Assembly (NCBI GenBank): GCA_965218625.1
Contig: CBDCLG010000020.1
Span: 868,001 to 932,000, forward strand
Origin: Bin5 sp965218625
Lineage (GTDB): Bacteria > Chloroflexota > Anaerolineae > Caldilineales > Caldilineaceae
DNA: 64,000 nt
Direction of reading: 5' to 3'
Part shown: piece after piece, positions 17,413 to 26,904 of the stretch
How positions within the stretch are numbered: the first letter of the stretch is position 1
Layout: the number at the start of each line of letters is the position of its first letter
The notes under the pieces: generated by a model
What the model was told of the DNA's origin: nothing
The model's database searches: none
The model's input: the letters and a program-made list of their open reading frames with translations, nothing else
Translations under genes and position numbers: made by a program

Positions 17413-18372
17413 CTAACGCTCGCCGCGCATGTAGGGCAGACCGAGCGCTGCCGGCGCGCCCAGACGCCGGCTTACGTTTTCATAGACGGTGATCAGGGTC
17501 AAGACGGCAACGGTCAGAAGGTAGGGCATCATGGCCAGCACTGCGGCCGGGACGACACCGCCTCCAGCCGCCTGCAAGCGGAACTGAATCGCGTTGACCC
17601 CGCCAAATATCAGCGCCCCCAGGAGGGCCCGCGCCGGGTCCCAGGTAGCAAAAATGACAAGCGCGATCGCAATCCAGCCGCGTCCGCCGGTCAGGTTTTC
17701 GGTCCAGCCGGGCGTGTAGGCCAGGCTCAGGTGGGCGCCGCCCAGCCCCATCAGCATTCCACCGCCGATAGTGGCCAGATAGCGCGTGCGAGTTACCGAG
17801 ATTCCCATGGCGTCGGCAGTGTCGGGGTCTTCGCCGACCGCGCGCACGTTCAGACCGATCCGGGTACGATAGAGCAGATAGGCGGCGACCGGAACCGACA
17901 AGTACATCAGGTAGACCAGCAGATCCTGGTTGAACAGCGCCGGGCCGAGGAGTGGAATCTGGCTGAGGCCGGCGATCTCGATCTTAGTAAACTTGGGGCC
18001 GACCAGCCCCACCAGCGGCGCGCCTTCCGGGCCGAGGCGCTGTCCCAGAAAGCTACTCAACCCGATGCCGAACAGCGTCAGCGCAAGACCGCTGACAACC
18101 TGGTCGGCCCGCAACGTGACCGACAGGAAGGCGTGAATCGAAGCCAGCGCGCCCCCGACTATGACTGCAGCCAGCGCGCCGAGCAGGAGACTCTCGGTGT
18201 GGTAGCCAACGGCGAAAGCCGAGACGGCGCCCATGATCAGGGTGCCTTCCAGACCCAGATTAAGGATGCCGGCCCTTTCGGTATAGATTTCACCGACTGC
18301 GGCAAAGACGAGCGAAGCGCCGGCCTGAATGGTGACGGCCAGGACCGAGACAAGAAGGGCGAGATCTATCAT
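17413..18372 (-). CDS. Nucleoside-type ABC transporter permease (YufQ/NupQ-like)
   Basis: A 319-residue inner-membrane permease of the branched-chain/ribose superfamily with about eight hydrophobic segments. Motifs ERAGILNLGLEGTLIMGA and GENPDTA-like (RAVGEDPDTADAMGISV) are typical of the second permease in BmpA-type nucleoside importers. Those systems also need a BmpA lipoprotein, a double ATPase and a first permease; none is in the window, as the neighbours are an M1-like peptidase and fumC. It may be the last gene of a set split by rearrangement, or its partners are elsewhere. It starts 75 bases after the end of the M1-like peptidase gene on the same strand. Confidence 0.85.
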   Translation of the reverse strand: MIDLALLVSVLAVTIQAGASLVFAAVGEIYTERAGILNLGLEGTLIMGAVSAFAVGYHTESLLLGALAAVIVGGALASIHAFLSVTLRADQVVSGLALTLFGIGLSSFLGQRLGPEGAPLVGLVGPKFTKIEIAGLSQIPLLGPALFNQDLLVYLMYLSVPVAAYLLYRTRIGLNVRAVGEDPDTADAMGISVTRTRYLATIGGGMLMGLGGAHLSLAYTPGWTENLTGGRGWIAIALVIFATWDPARALLGALIFGGVNAIQFRLQAAGGGVVPAAVLAMMPYLLTVAVLTLITVYENVSRRLGAPAALGLPYMRGER

Positions 18373-18447
18373 CGTAACGCCTTCAAAGTGGAGCGTTTCT
18401 TTTACAGCCCATCATCTAAACACACAAATCACAGTTCGCCCAACTCG

Positions 18448-20181
18448 TCATTCGCCGTATATCCAGGAGGCGATCAGGTCGTCGATGGGGGTATCGGTGT
18501 GGCGGCGGAAGGCGGCAAACAGGTCATATGCATAGGCGATGCCGTAGCGATGGCGACCGGCGTAGTCCTTCAGTGCTGCGAAAAATGCCTCATCACCGAT
18601 GCGCTCACGCACGGCATGGAAAAAGAGCGGCCCCTTGCTGTAGATGATATTGATGTAGTTGCTTTGATCGAACTCAATCACCGCTCCGCTGACCGGCCTG
18701 TCTATGCCCATATTGCGCGCGGCATTATAACGATATCGGAAGATATTCTCCAGCAGCGCGGTCTGCATCTGGGGCCAGTCCACCGCTTCGTAGTAGAGAT
18801 AGACGGCGTAATTGGCTAACGACTCGTCCAGCCAGGGCTCGTCCGGCTGGTCGTTGCCGATCAGATTGAAGAACCACTGGTGGGCGACTTCATGCGGCGC
18901 GGCGATAGCAAATGCGCCGCCCGCCTCGGTGTAGAAGCCGGCAGCAAGCGCGAGCAGGCCGGCATACTCCATGCCAAACGCGGTTGTCGGCATCGGCACA
19001 ACGTCCAGCTCGCGGTAGGGATAGGGGCCGAACAGGCGGTTGAAGACCCGCAGGCTGTTGGTTGTAAGTTCCATCGCCGTCTGCGCCGAAGACATGCCGC
19101 CGTTCGGATAATAGGTGTTGACCAGGACCCCATCCACGTCCTCGCTGATCGCCAGCCAGCGGCCGGTAACGGCGGCATAGAAGGAGCGCACCGGACCGGC
19201 GGCGATGCGCCACGTCGTCGTGCCGTCGTCATTGGTCTGCTGCGACACTGTGGAGCCGCTCGCGACTATGGAGAGACCCGGCGGCACGGTCATCTCCACC
19301 TGATAGAAGCCGATGTCGGCAAACAGCGAATCGCCGAATCCGGCCGCGGTCTCCAGGTTCCAGCCGGCGCGGTCGTATACCGCCAGGGTAGGATAGAAGC
19401 CCGCCAGGTCATAGACGCCGTCCACGAACCCGTAGAGGCCTGCGCCGGCTGTGCCTGCGGCCACCTGGGTAGGAAGGGTGGCGCTGAACCAGAGTGTTAC
19501 ATCGACTATCCCTCCTGCGGCCAACCCTTGAGCCAGCGGAATCCGCACAGCCGCGCCGTCCAGGATCTCTTCAAACTGCGCGATCCGGCCGTCAACCAGT
19601 GCCTGGCTGACCTCCGCTGTGCCGCCATAGGCAGGCAGATTTGGATAGAGCCAGAAGATGAGTTCATCGAGGCCTGCCTGCTCCTGGTTGGTGATGCGAA
19701 TGCGCTGCACTCCGACCATGACCGGGACTTCGCCGGCCAGAAGACGCGTCTGGATATAGTAATGGGGCGCTTCAGGCAGACGGGCGGCGTCGTCGGCATG
19801 GGCCTCCAACAACGTCTGACGATAGACTGCGTAGTCGGTCAGATCAACGGGCGGCGTGGGAACGGCCGGCTGCTCCGGCGTGGGCGGAGGGGGCGGGGTA
19901 GGCGTTGGCGGAGCGACTGTGGCGGTGGCAGGGGGGCTGGTTGGCGACGGCGGGGGGGCTGTTGTCGCGGTCGGAGCAGGTGTGAAGATGACGACATCCG
20001 GTTCATCTTTGGGCGGCGTCTGTTCTGCTTCGCAGGCAGCCAGCACGGCTGCCAAGAGGAAGGCGACGCCGAACAAGGGGGAAGAGAGGCGTCGTGGCCG
20101 CCGCAAGCGTCTCAGTGTGATGGGGCGTATTGCGTTGCTATTGGGGGGTGAATGCCGATGCGCGGGGGTTGCCGATCCCAT
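18448..20181 (-). CDS. M1-like metallopeptidase lipoprotein
   Basis: A protein of 577 residues from the ATG at 20181; a GTG at 20208 would add nine. The N-terminus is Arg-rich, then a hydrophobic stretch ends in the lipobox LAAC, so it is probably exported and lipid-anchored. A Pro/Thr linker (TPAPTATTAPPPSPTSPPAT) follows. The catalytic domain has HEVAHQW (H-E-x2-H) with the third zinc ligand in WLDESLANYA, 18 residues on, as in M1 aminopeptidases, and an upstream GMEYAGL that corresponds to the GAMEN substrate loop. It likely trims peptides at the cell surface. The ribosome site before 20181 is only moderate (GGCGGGATCG). Confidence 0.88.
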   Translation of the reverse strand: MGSATPAHRHSPPNSNAIRPITLRRLRRPRRLSSPLFGVAFLLAAVLAACEAEQTPPKDEPDVVIFTPAPTATTAPPPSPTSPPATATVAPPTPTPPPPPTPEQPAVPTPPVDLTDYAVYRQTLLEAHADDAARLPEAPHYYIQTRLLAGEVPVMVGVQRIRITNQEQAGLDELIFWLYPNLPAYGGTAEVSQALVDGRIAQFEEILDGAAVRIPLAQGLAAGGIVDVTLWFSATLPTQVAAGTAGAGLYGFVDGVYDLAGFYPTLAVYDRAGWNLETAAGFGDSLFADIGFYQVEMTVPPGLSIVASGSTVSQQTNDDGTTTWRIAAGPVRSFYAAVTGRWLAISEDVDGVLVNTYYPNGGMSSAQTAMELTTNSLRVFNRLFGPYPYRELDVVPMPTTAFGMEYAGLLALAAGFYTEAGGAFAIAAPHEVAHQWFFNLIGNDQPDEPWLDESLANYAVYLYYEAVDWPQMQTALLENIFRYRYNAARNMGIDRPVSGAVIEFDQSNYINIIYSKGPLFFHAVRERIGDEAFFAALKDYAGRHRYGIAYAYDLFAAFRRHTDTPIDDLIASWIYGE

Positions 20182-20393
20182 CGATCCCGCCTCTTGTGGT
20201 CCGCCCACAGTTCCAACTCTTCGACCGGTTGGGGAGGGGCGGAACTATCGGTGTAGAGTGTGCAACGCGAACGATCCTCCGATGGGGCAATAGGCCAATC
20301 CGATCTTTCCTGCCATCTGCCAGCACCCGAAAAAAGGGGCAGACCAGGGCGGGAATTTCCCGCCGGGCAGGCGGACTCGCGGTCCGCGCGGGT

Positions 20394-21311
20394 TCACTCT
20401 GAAGACGTCCGCTGCAAGGTCTCGATAAACCGTCGCGCTTCGACGCTGAGGGGCACCGGCAGTTCGACCACCACCTCGACCAGCAGGTCTCCCCGCTTCT
20501 TGTTGTCCTTCAAGTCCGGCATGCCCTGGCCCTTGAGACGGAATATCTGCCCATTCTGTGTGTCGGCGGGGATTGTCAACGCTAGAGTGCCCTGCAGCGT
20601 GTTTACGTGGACCTCTCCGCCAAGAAGCGCGTCGTACAGGTTTACCGGCGCCTTCGTGTGCAGGTCGTTTGCGTCCATGACAAACTCTTTGTGGGGTTGG
20701 ACGGCCACTGTCATGATCAGGTCGCCGGCGCGCACTTTGGAGCCTGTCTTGACGCCGGCCGGAATCGTCACTTCAAAGCGGGACGAGCCCTGCTGTATCG
20801 TCCGTTTTGTCCCACAGAAGGCCTCTTCCAGCGAAATCTCCACCGGGATCGTCTGATCGCTGTCGGGACGGCCGAAGCTGGTCTGATGCGCCGGTTGGGG
20901 GCCTCGGCGCGGCTGAGCCGGTCCACCGCCGAAGAGTTGCTGGAAGAAGTCGGAAAAGGAGTTACCGCCGCCCCCGCCAAACATCTGCTCGAACTCTTCA
21001 GGGCTGACCGTACGCCCCTGTTGCCGCTCGGCGCCGCCGGCATTATACCACTGCGACCAATCGAAGCTCTGTCCACTTTGCTCATACTGTTTCCATTGCG
21101 CGCCGAACTTGTCGTAGGTTCGCCGCTTCGTCTCGTCAGACAGGACCGCATAGGCCTCGCTGATCTCTTTGAACCTTTGCTCGGCAGCGGCATCACCGCT
21201 GTTCACGTCGGGGTGATACTTTCGGGCCAGTTTGCGGTAGGCTTTCTTGATGTCTGAGGCGCTCGCCTTGCGGCGCAGGCCCAGAATGGCATAGTAGTCT
21301 TTATAGTCCAC
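20394..21311 (-). CDS. DnaJ-type co-chaperone without zinc finger (CbpA-like)
   Basis: A 305-residue J protein. The start is GTG 21311, with GGAG nine bases upstream; the longer frame to 21440 has no support. The J domain (residues 1-67; YYAILGLRRKASASDIKKAYRKLA and HPD) stimulates DnaK. A Gly/Phe region (GGGGGNSFSDFFQQLFGGG) and two C-terminal substrate-binding domains follow (IPVEISLEEAFCGTKRTI and GDLLVEVVVELP). The CxxCxGxG zinc modules of classical DnaJ are missing, so it is a class B or CbpA-type protein. It sits downstream of dnaK with a strong hairpin in between. Confidence 0.92.
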   Translation of the reverse strand: MDYKDYYAILGLRRKASASDIKKAYRKLARKYHPDVNSGDAAAEQRFKEISEAYAVLSDETKRRTYDKFGAQWKQYEQSGQSFDWSQWYNAGGAERQQGRTVSPEEFEQMFGGGGGNSFSDFFQQLFGGGPAQPRRGPQPAHQTSFGRPDSDQTIPVEISLEEAFCGTKRTIQQGSSRFEVTIPAGVKTGSKVRAGDLIMTVAVQPHKEFVMDANDLHTKAPVNLYDALLGGEVHVNTLQGTLALTIPADTQNGQIFRLKGQGMPDLKDNKKRGDLLVEVVVELPVPLSVEARRFIETLQRTSSE

Positions 21312-21427
21312 TGAATCGTTCTCCGCTTCGCTCGGCCACGCGTCCCTCTCGACCGGGGGCGTACCGAATACTGTTCTACTCCCGTCTGGAATCCGCAGAG
21401 CATTCCAATCTGTGCATTCCAATGACG

Positions 21428-21456
21428 CGAAACCGGGCACAGGGCGCCCGGTTTCG
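21428..21456 (-). terminator. Strong hairpin between dnaK and dnaJ-like gene
   Basis: An 11-bp perfect stem, CGAAACCGGGC (21428-21438) with GCCCGGTTTCG (21446-21456), and a seven-base loop. No run of U follows on the minus strand, so it is not a standard terminator. It may be a partial terminator, a processing site or a stabilising hairpin that sets the DnaK/DnaJ ratio. Confidence 0.5.
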
Positions 21457-21509
21457 TTGCATATTATCCTCTAATCAACCAGGCGGGCAACCCTTGACTG
21501 GGTGGAAGT

Positions 21510-23420
21510 TTATACCTGGCGAAACTCGCCTTCCACGACATCGTCTTCATCCGGCGTCCCTGTGCTGTCAGCCTCTCCTGCCGCGCCGGGACCTGTGCCA
21601 TTCTCGTCGCCCTGCTGCTGGTACATCTGCTGGGCCAGCGCGGAAGTCGCCTGCTGCAGTTGTTCGGTCAGGCTGGTGATGCGCTCAAGATCGTCACCTT
21701 CCATGGCTGTCCGCAACTCGCTGACCGTCTCTTCGATCTGCTCGCGATCGGAGAGCGGCACCTTATCCCCCAACTCGCCCAGTGACTTCTCCGCGGCGTA
21801 GATCAGGCTATCAGCGGTGTTGCAGCTTTCGACCAGCTGGCGCTGCACCAGGTCCTCGCCCTCGTTCTCCTTCGCCTCGCGCACCAGCCGTTCTACCTCG
21901 TCGTCGCTGAGATTGGTCGAGGCGGTAATCTGGATGCTCTGCTCCTTGCTGGTGGCCTTGTCCTTTGCCATGACATTCATGATGCCGTTGGCGTCGATGT
22001 CGAATGTCACTTCGACCTGCGGAACGCCGCGCATCGCCGGCGGAATCCCATCCAGCCTGAAATTGCCGAGCGTCTTGTTGGCCTGCGCCATCGGGCGTTC
22101 GCCCTGCAGGATGTGAATGTCAACCGCGGTCTGGTTGTCCTCGGCTGTGCTGTAAGTCTCCGTCTTCTTGGTCGGAATGGTCGTATTGCGCGGGATAAGG
22201 GTTGTCATCACCCCACCCAACGTCTCCAACCCCAGGCTGAGCGGTGTAACGTCCAGCAACAGCAGATCCTTGACTTCCCCGCCCAACACGCCGGCCTGCA
22301 GCGCCGCGCCAACCGACACGACTTCGTCCGGGTTGACGCCTTTGTGCGGGTCTTTGCCGGTCAAACTACTGACCAGCTCCTGGATCATCGGCATACGGGT
22401 CGAACCTCCGACCAACACCACTTCGTGGAGCTCGCTTGGCGTCAGAGCAGCATCCTTAAGCGCTGCATGAAAGGGCTTCTTCAGCCGTTCAACCAGGACC
22501 GAAGTCAACTGTTCGAACTGGCTGCGGGTCAGTGTCATCTGAAGATGTTTCGGCCCCGTGCTGTCCGCCGTGATATAAGGCAGATTGATCTCTGTCTGCG
22601 GCGTGCTCGAGAGCTCGATTTTCGCCTTTTCCGCGGCCTCGCGCAGGCGCTGCAGCGCCTGACGGTCCTGGCCGAGGTCGATCATCTGCTCGCGTTTGAA
22701 TTCGTCGATCAACCAGCGCACGATGCGCTCATCCCAATCATCACCGCCAAGATGGGTGTCGCCGTTGGTCGCTTTCACCTCAATTACACCGTCACCGACC
22801 TCCAGCACCGAGACATCAAATGTGCCGCCACCGAGATCGAATACGAGAATCGTCTCGTCTTCATTCTTGTCCAGCCCGTAGGCCAGCGCGGCGGCGGTCG
22901 GCTCGTTAATGATGCGCAGAACCTCAAGGCCGGCGATCTGACCGGCGTCCTTGGTGGCCTGGCGCTGGCTGTCATTGAAGTAGGCCGGCACCGTGATCAC
23001 CGCTTGGCGCACGTCCTCGCCCAAATAGGACTCGGCATCCCGTTTGAGCTTACTCAGAATCATCGCGCTGATTTCCTGCGGCGTGTAAACTTTGTCTTTG
23101 ATGGGAACACGGACGCGTGCATCGTGGTTCGGGCCTTCGATGCTGGCGTAAGAGACCATCGCCTGCGTCCGTTTCGTTTCCGGATCGTCGATCCGCCGGC
23201 CCATCAGGCGCTTGACCGAGTAGATGGTATTCTCCGGGTTGACGACCGCCTGCCGCTTGGCGGTTACGCCGACGAGACGTTCGCCGCCCTTGGAGAAGGC
23301 GACGACTGAGGGCGTCGTGCGGTTGCCCTCCGCATTCGCGATCACGGTCGGGTTTCCCGCCTCCATCACGGCGACGACGCTGTTGGTTGTGCCCAGATCA
23401 ATGCCGATTATTTTCGCCAT
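21510..23420 (-). CDS. dnaK: Chaperone protein DnaK (HSP70)
   Basis: A 636-residue Hsp70. The start at 23420 (MAKIIGIDLGTTNSVVAVME) follows a strong AGGAGG ten bases upstream. The three HSP70 signatures are present: IDLGTTNS, VFDLGGGTFDVSVLEV and VVLVGGSTRMPMIQELV, then the linker DLLLLDVTPLSLGLETLGG. The substrate domain and a helical lid follow, ending in an acidic tail (TPDEDDVVEGEF). It folds and protects proteins with J-proteins and GrpE; no grpE is in the window. The dnaJ-like gene follows on the same strand, so they may share a transcript. Confidence 0.98.
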   Translation of the reverse strand: MAKIIGIDLGTTNSVVAVMEAGNPTVIANAEGNRTTPSVVAFSKGGERLVGVTAKRQAVVNPENTIYSVKRLMGRRIDDPETKRTQAMVSYASIEGPNHDARVRVPIKDKVYTPQEISAMILSKLKRDAESYLGEDVRQAVITVPAYFNDSQRQATKDAGQIAGLEVLRIINEPTAAALAYGLDKNEDETILVFDLGGGTFDVSVLEVGDGVIEVKATNGDTHLGGDDWDERIVRWLIDEFKREQMIDLGQDRQALQRLREAAEKAKIELSSTPQTEINLPYITADSTGPKHLQMTLTRSQFEQLTSVLVERLKKPFHAALKDAALTPSELHEVVLVGGSTRMPMIQELVSSLTGKDPHKGVNPDEVVSVGAALQAGVLGGEVKDLLLLDVTPLSLGLETLGGVMTTLIPRNTTIPTKKTETYSTAEDNQTAVDIHILQGERPMAQANKTLGNFRLDGIPPAMRGVPQVEVTFDIDANGIMNVMAKDKATSKEQSIQITASTNLSDDEVERLVREAKENEGEDLVQRQLVESCNTADSLIYAAEKSLGELGDKVPLSDREQIEETVSELRTAMEGDDLERITSLTEQLQQATSALAQQMYQQQGDENGTGPGAAGEADSTGTPDEDDVVEGEFRQV

Positions 23421-23539
23421 TTGTAAATGACCTCCTTTAACAAGAGAGCTTGGACGCACGCGCCATGCGCGCAACATCTGCCCGATCTATGATTTCTTCC
23501 AAGCGTACCCTTCACAGTCACTTGGACGCGCTTATCTTT

Positions 23540-23568
23540 AGTGTAGCGAACTTTTGCAAGTGTGTCAT
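23540..23568 (-). promoter_or_regulatory. Candidate dnaK promoter
   Basis: On the minus strand ATGACA (23563-23568) and TACACT (23540-23545) are 17 bases apart, about 120 bases before dnaK. No CIRCE inverted repeat (TTAGCACTC-N9-GAGTGCTAA) was found near it. Confidence 0.45.
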
Positions 23569-23698
23569 TGGATGAGTATTAGCAAATCGTTTGAATTCTT
23601 CCACGATAGACATACGAACTATACGCATCCCGTCCGCTTTGAAACGCACAGGCGGATCAGGCGCTTCAGGGCGTCGGCGACGCGATGTCAAAACGGGC

Positions 23699-24943
23699 TC
23701 AACAGGCTGCGTCCAGCACGCGCAGACAGTGGTCAACCTCCTCCAGCGTATTGTAGTGGACCAGCCCCAGACGCAGCCAGCCGCCGTTCCCCTCGACGCC
23801 CATGCGCTCGCTGGCCGAAAGCGCGTAAAAGCTTCCATTCCAGGCGAAGATATTCTCATCCGCCAGTGCCTGTGCCAGCCGTTCCGGCGTGACCCCGCGC
23901 CTGCGCACGGCCACCGTCGCCACCCTCCTGTGCCAGTCGGCCGGCTCGGTAAGACCATAGATGCGAATGCCCGGCAGATCGAGAAGACCTGTGACCAGCC
24001 GCTCGGTCAGGGTGCGTTCATACGCCTGGATGACCGACCAGGCGGCGATCAGCTTCTGGCGCCGGTTGTCTTCAGAACGGGCCGCGCCGTGTTCGACGCC
24101 AACGGCTGCAAGGTAGTCGATGGCGGCAGTGACACCGGCCATCGCCTCATGGTTCTGCGTACCTGTTTCCCACTTGCCGGGCAGCTCCTCGCCGGCCGGA
24201 CGCACTCGATAGGCCTGTAGCTGCCGCAGATGCTCCCGTTTGCCGAAGAGCTGCCCACTGTGGGGCCCGAAGAATTTGTAGGAGGAACAGGCCAGGAAAT
24301 CGCACCCGAGGGCCTGAACGTCGATCAGCCCGTGCGGCGCGTACTGGACGGCATCGACAAAAGTGAGCGCGCCCGCCTCCCTGGCCCAAGCGGTAATCGT
24401 AGCGACGTCGTTTATGGTGCCGGTGGCGTTGCTGGCGTAGCCGACCGCGGCGATCTTCGTGCGCGGCGTGATCTTCGCGCGCAGATCCTCCATATCGAGA
24501 GTACCGCTTTCCACATCTATATCGGCCCAGCGGACGCGCGCGCCCCGCTCCTGGGCGGCCAGCGCCCATGGCATCACGTTGGCGTCGTGGTCCAGCCGCG
24601 TTACCAGCAGTTCGTCGCCCGGCTCCAGGTCCTGCGCCAGAGAGCGGCTGAGATGAAAAGTGAGGCTGGTCATATTGTTGCCGAACACCACCTCATCCGC
24701 GCCGCAGCCGAGCAGGTCGGCGACCGCTTGATGCGCCTCTTCGATGACCGCATCGGTTCTTCGGCTGGTCTCGAAAAGGCCGTGCGTATTCGAGTTTCGG
24801 CGCCTCAGATAGTCGACCATCGCCTCGATGACGCTTGCGTGCACCTGCGTGCCGCCGGGATTATCGAAAAAAACTGCTTTGCGGCCGTCGTACTCCTCAT
24901 TCAGTGCAGGAAACTGTCGTCGAATCTCAGCAACGTTGAACAT
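23699..24943 (-). CDS. Cysteine-desulfurase-like PLP enzyme (class V aminotransferase fold)
   Basis: A 414-residue fold-type I PLP enzyme. The N-terminus FFDNPGGTQVHASVIEAM is typical of the cysteine-desulfurase-like subfamily known as VC1184-like. Other signs are the TRLDHDANVMPW loop, FVDAVQYAPHGLIDVQ (PLP-binding Asp) and the Schiff-base lysine in CSSYKFFGPH. No cysteine stands in the place of the catalytic-loop Cys of IscS/SufS, so true desulfurase activity is doubtful. No isc or suf partner genes lie nearby. It could act on another amino acid. It shares a strand with the SppA gene upstream, 45 bases away. Confidence 0.85.
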   Translation of the reverse strand: MFNVAEIRRQFPALNEEYDGRKAVFFDNPGGTQVHASVIEAMVDYLRRRNSNTHGLFETSRRTDAVIEEAHQAVADLLGCGADEVVFGNNMTSLTFHLSRSLAQDLEPGDELLVTRLDHDANVMPWALAAQERGARVRWADIDVESGTLDMEDLRAKITPRTKIAAVGYASNATGTINDVATITAWAREAGALTFVDAVQYAPHGLIDVQALGCDFLACSSYKFFGPHSGQLFGKREHLRQLQAYRVRPAGEELPGKWETGTQNHEAMAGVTAAIDYLAAVGVEHGAARSEDNRRQKLIAAWSVIQAYERTLTERLVTGLLDLPGIRIYGLTEPADWHRRVATVAVRRRGVTPERLAQALADENIFAWNGSFYALSASERMGVEGNGGWLRLGLVHYNTLEEVDHCLRVLDAAC

Positions 24944-24988
24944 GGCTCACCTGTCCCGCGGCCGTCGCATCAGAATACAAGGGGCGGT

Positions 24989-26779
24989 CTATCTCCTTTT
25001 CGGCAGGCCGTCGGCCAGCAGCCAGATCCGCTCCCGCCCCAACAACGAAGAAATATCTCCCTGCAGCAGCGCAAGGAACGCGTCTGTCAGGTCGGCAAGG
25101 CTGTCTGCGCCCGTTATCTGCTCCAGGCTGCGCTCGGAGAGCGGCGGGCGCGTCCGATTCTGGGGCGCGGAAACCTGCATGACGGGGACGGAGCCATCCC
25201 GGGGCAGTTCTGCCAGCTCGCACAGAAGATCGATGGCTGTGGCGAAATCGCCCATTTCGTCTACGAGCCCGCGCTCATGCGCCTGTCTGCCCGTCCACAC
25301 GCGCCCGCCGCAGACATTTTCGAGCGACTGCGGCACAAGTTGCCTTGCTTCGGCGACCAGATCTTTGAACCTGCTGTAGGTGTAGCCGATCTGCTCCTCA
25401 ACTTTCGCGCGCTGTTCCGGCCGCCAGGGCCGGTCGCTGGCGTAGATATCGGCGTTCTCGCCGCGCTGGACGGCGAAGCGATTGGCGCCGATCCTGGCCA
25501 GGGCTTCGCCGGTTAACATCTTTGCCATAATGACGCCGATACTGCCGGTAAGCGTCGTCGGCTGGCAGATGATTTTCTGCGCTGGCAGCGCCACATAGTA
25601 GCCCCCGCTGCCGGCTACGTCGCCCAGATAGGCGACGACCGGCTTCTTGCGGTTAAGCAGCGTCAACTCGCGCCAGATCAGATCGCTCGCCAGCGCCGAG
25701 CCGCCGTTGGAGTCAACGTGCAGAAGAATCCCGGCCAGCCGGTCGTTCTCGAGGGCCGCCCTCACCATCTGCTGGACGGTGGCGCTGCCGACGGTGCTGC
25801 CGCCGACGATTGGCAAACCGGTGGGGAATCGGCGGCTCTTTCCGCTCGTGATCATGCCGTTCAACGAAATCACGCCAATGCTGCGCCTGTGCCGCAACCG
25901 GGGGCGGCGGTATAGGGCCTTGCGCGCTTCCTCGAACGGCAGAATACGGACGTCTGCGCCGGTCGCGGCCAGCTTGGCCGCGAGCTGGTCTTCGTAGACC
26001 AAATCGTCGATCAGCCCAAGTCGGACGGCCTCGTCCGCGGTCAGTGGAGCGCTGTCAATGGCGGAACGGACCTGCTCTTCATTCAGGTCGCGGCCGCGGC
26101 TGATGGCCGCGACCAATTCGTTATACCAGCCGTTCAGCAGCCATTCGAGCTGCTCCTGGTGTGCGGGGCTTATCTCGGAGCGCTCAAGAGTGTCGGCCGC
26201 GGTCTTCCAGGGGGCAACCTTGACCACTTCCGCTCTAAGGCCGACTTTACGCAATGTATCAGCCAGGAAGAGCGGTTCGGCGCGCAGACCGAGCACCATC
26301 CATTCGGTGTGCGGCGCGACGAAGATGCGGTCGGCGGCCGCGGCCATCATGTATTCGGCGCCGCCGCACGACTCCAAATAGACGACGACTTCCTTTGCCG
26401 CCCCGGGATAAAGCGCCCTGCTCCAGCCGCGAAAGCGGTCGAAGAGATCAGCCAGAGTCTGCGCCTGTGCGAGGCTGATCTGCGAACCCTTGACCAAGAA
26501 GAGCGCGCCGCGCACATCGGGGTCCTCAGCGATCTGGCGTAGGGCAGCATGCAGAGATTCTACGGTCAGCGTCGGACGTCCGAGCGGGCCCAGCGCAAGA
26601 AACCAGGGCCGCTGAGGCGTCAGCTCCGGCAGCGGACCGGAAAGTTCAAAAAGCGCGTAATCGGCGCGCGCGCCTTTGAACAGGCGCCGCAGCAGATTGG
26701 CGAACCGGCAAACGCAGACCAGCCACAGCAGAGACAGACCTCGCAGAAGCCTGACTACGGTTCTGTCGACAAAGCGCAT
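24989..26779 (-). CDS. sppA: Signal peptide peptidase SppA, double-domain (67K) type
   Basis: A 596-residue protein starting at ATG 26779 with GAGGGG upstream. One N-terminal hydrophobic segment (LLRGLSLLWLVCVCRFANLL) anchors it in the membrane. Two tandem crotonase-like S49 domains follow. The first carries the general-base lysine (APWKTAADTL); the second carries the nucleophile serine in GDVAGSGGYYVALPA, then TTLTGSIGVIMAKM. This Ser/Lys split matches long SppA of the E. coli type. It degrades remnant signal peptides in the membrane. A C-terminal helical extension of about 40 residues ends the protein. Confidence 0.93.
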   Translation of the reverse strand: MRFVDRTVVRLLRGLSLLWLVCVCRFANLLRRLFKGARADYALFELSGPLPELTPQRPWFLALGPLGRPTLTVESLHAALRQIAEDPDVRGALFLVKGSQISLAQAQTLADLFDRFRGWSRALYPGAAKEVVVYLESCGGAEYMMAAAADRIFVAPHTEWMVLGLRAEPLFLADTLRKVGLRAEVVKVAPWKTAADTLERSEISPAHQEQLEWLLNGWYNELVAAISRGRDLNEEQVRSAIDSAPLTADEAVRLGLIDDLVYEDQLAAKLAATGADVRILPFEEARKALYRRPRLRHRRSIGVISLNGMITSGKSRRFPTGLPIVGGSTVGSATVQQMVRAALENDRLAGILLHVDSNGGSALASDLIWRELTLLNRKKPVVAYLGDVAGSGGYYVALPAQKIICQPTTLTGSIGVIMAKMLTGEALARIGANRFAVQRGENADIYASDRPWRPEQRAKVEEQIGYTYSRFKDLVAEARQLVPQSLENVCGGRVWTGRQAHERGLVDEMGDFATAIDLLCELAELPRDGSVPVMQVSAPQNRTRPPLSERSLEQITGADSLADLTDAFLALLQGDISSLLGRERIWLLADGLPKRR

Positions 26780-26904
26780 ACAATCCCCTCTACATCCTTC
26801 AAAGGCATTCGGCGCGACAACTGCCCGCAACGACGATGTTGCCCAGAATCCAAGCGGGCCGCAAAAACCATACTATACCCGTCCGATCGGTTCGGACAAG
26901 TAGG

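Noticed and set aside
22113..23309. A long plus-strand frame opposite dnaK
   Set aside because: DnaK on the minus strand is certain; the opposite frame has no protein character.
23421..23698. CIRCE/HrcA operator upstream of dnaK
   Set aside because: No TTAGCACTC-N9-GAGTGCTAA repeat was found; only a sigma70-like promoter could be supported.
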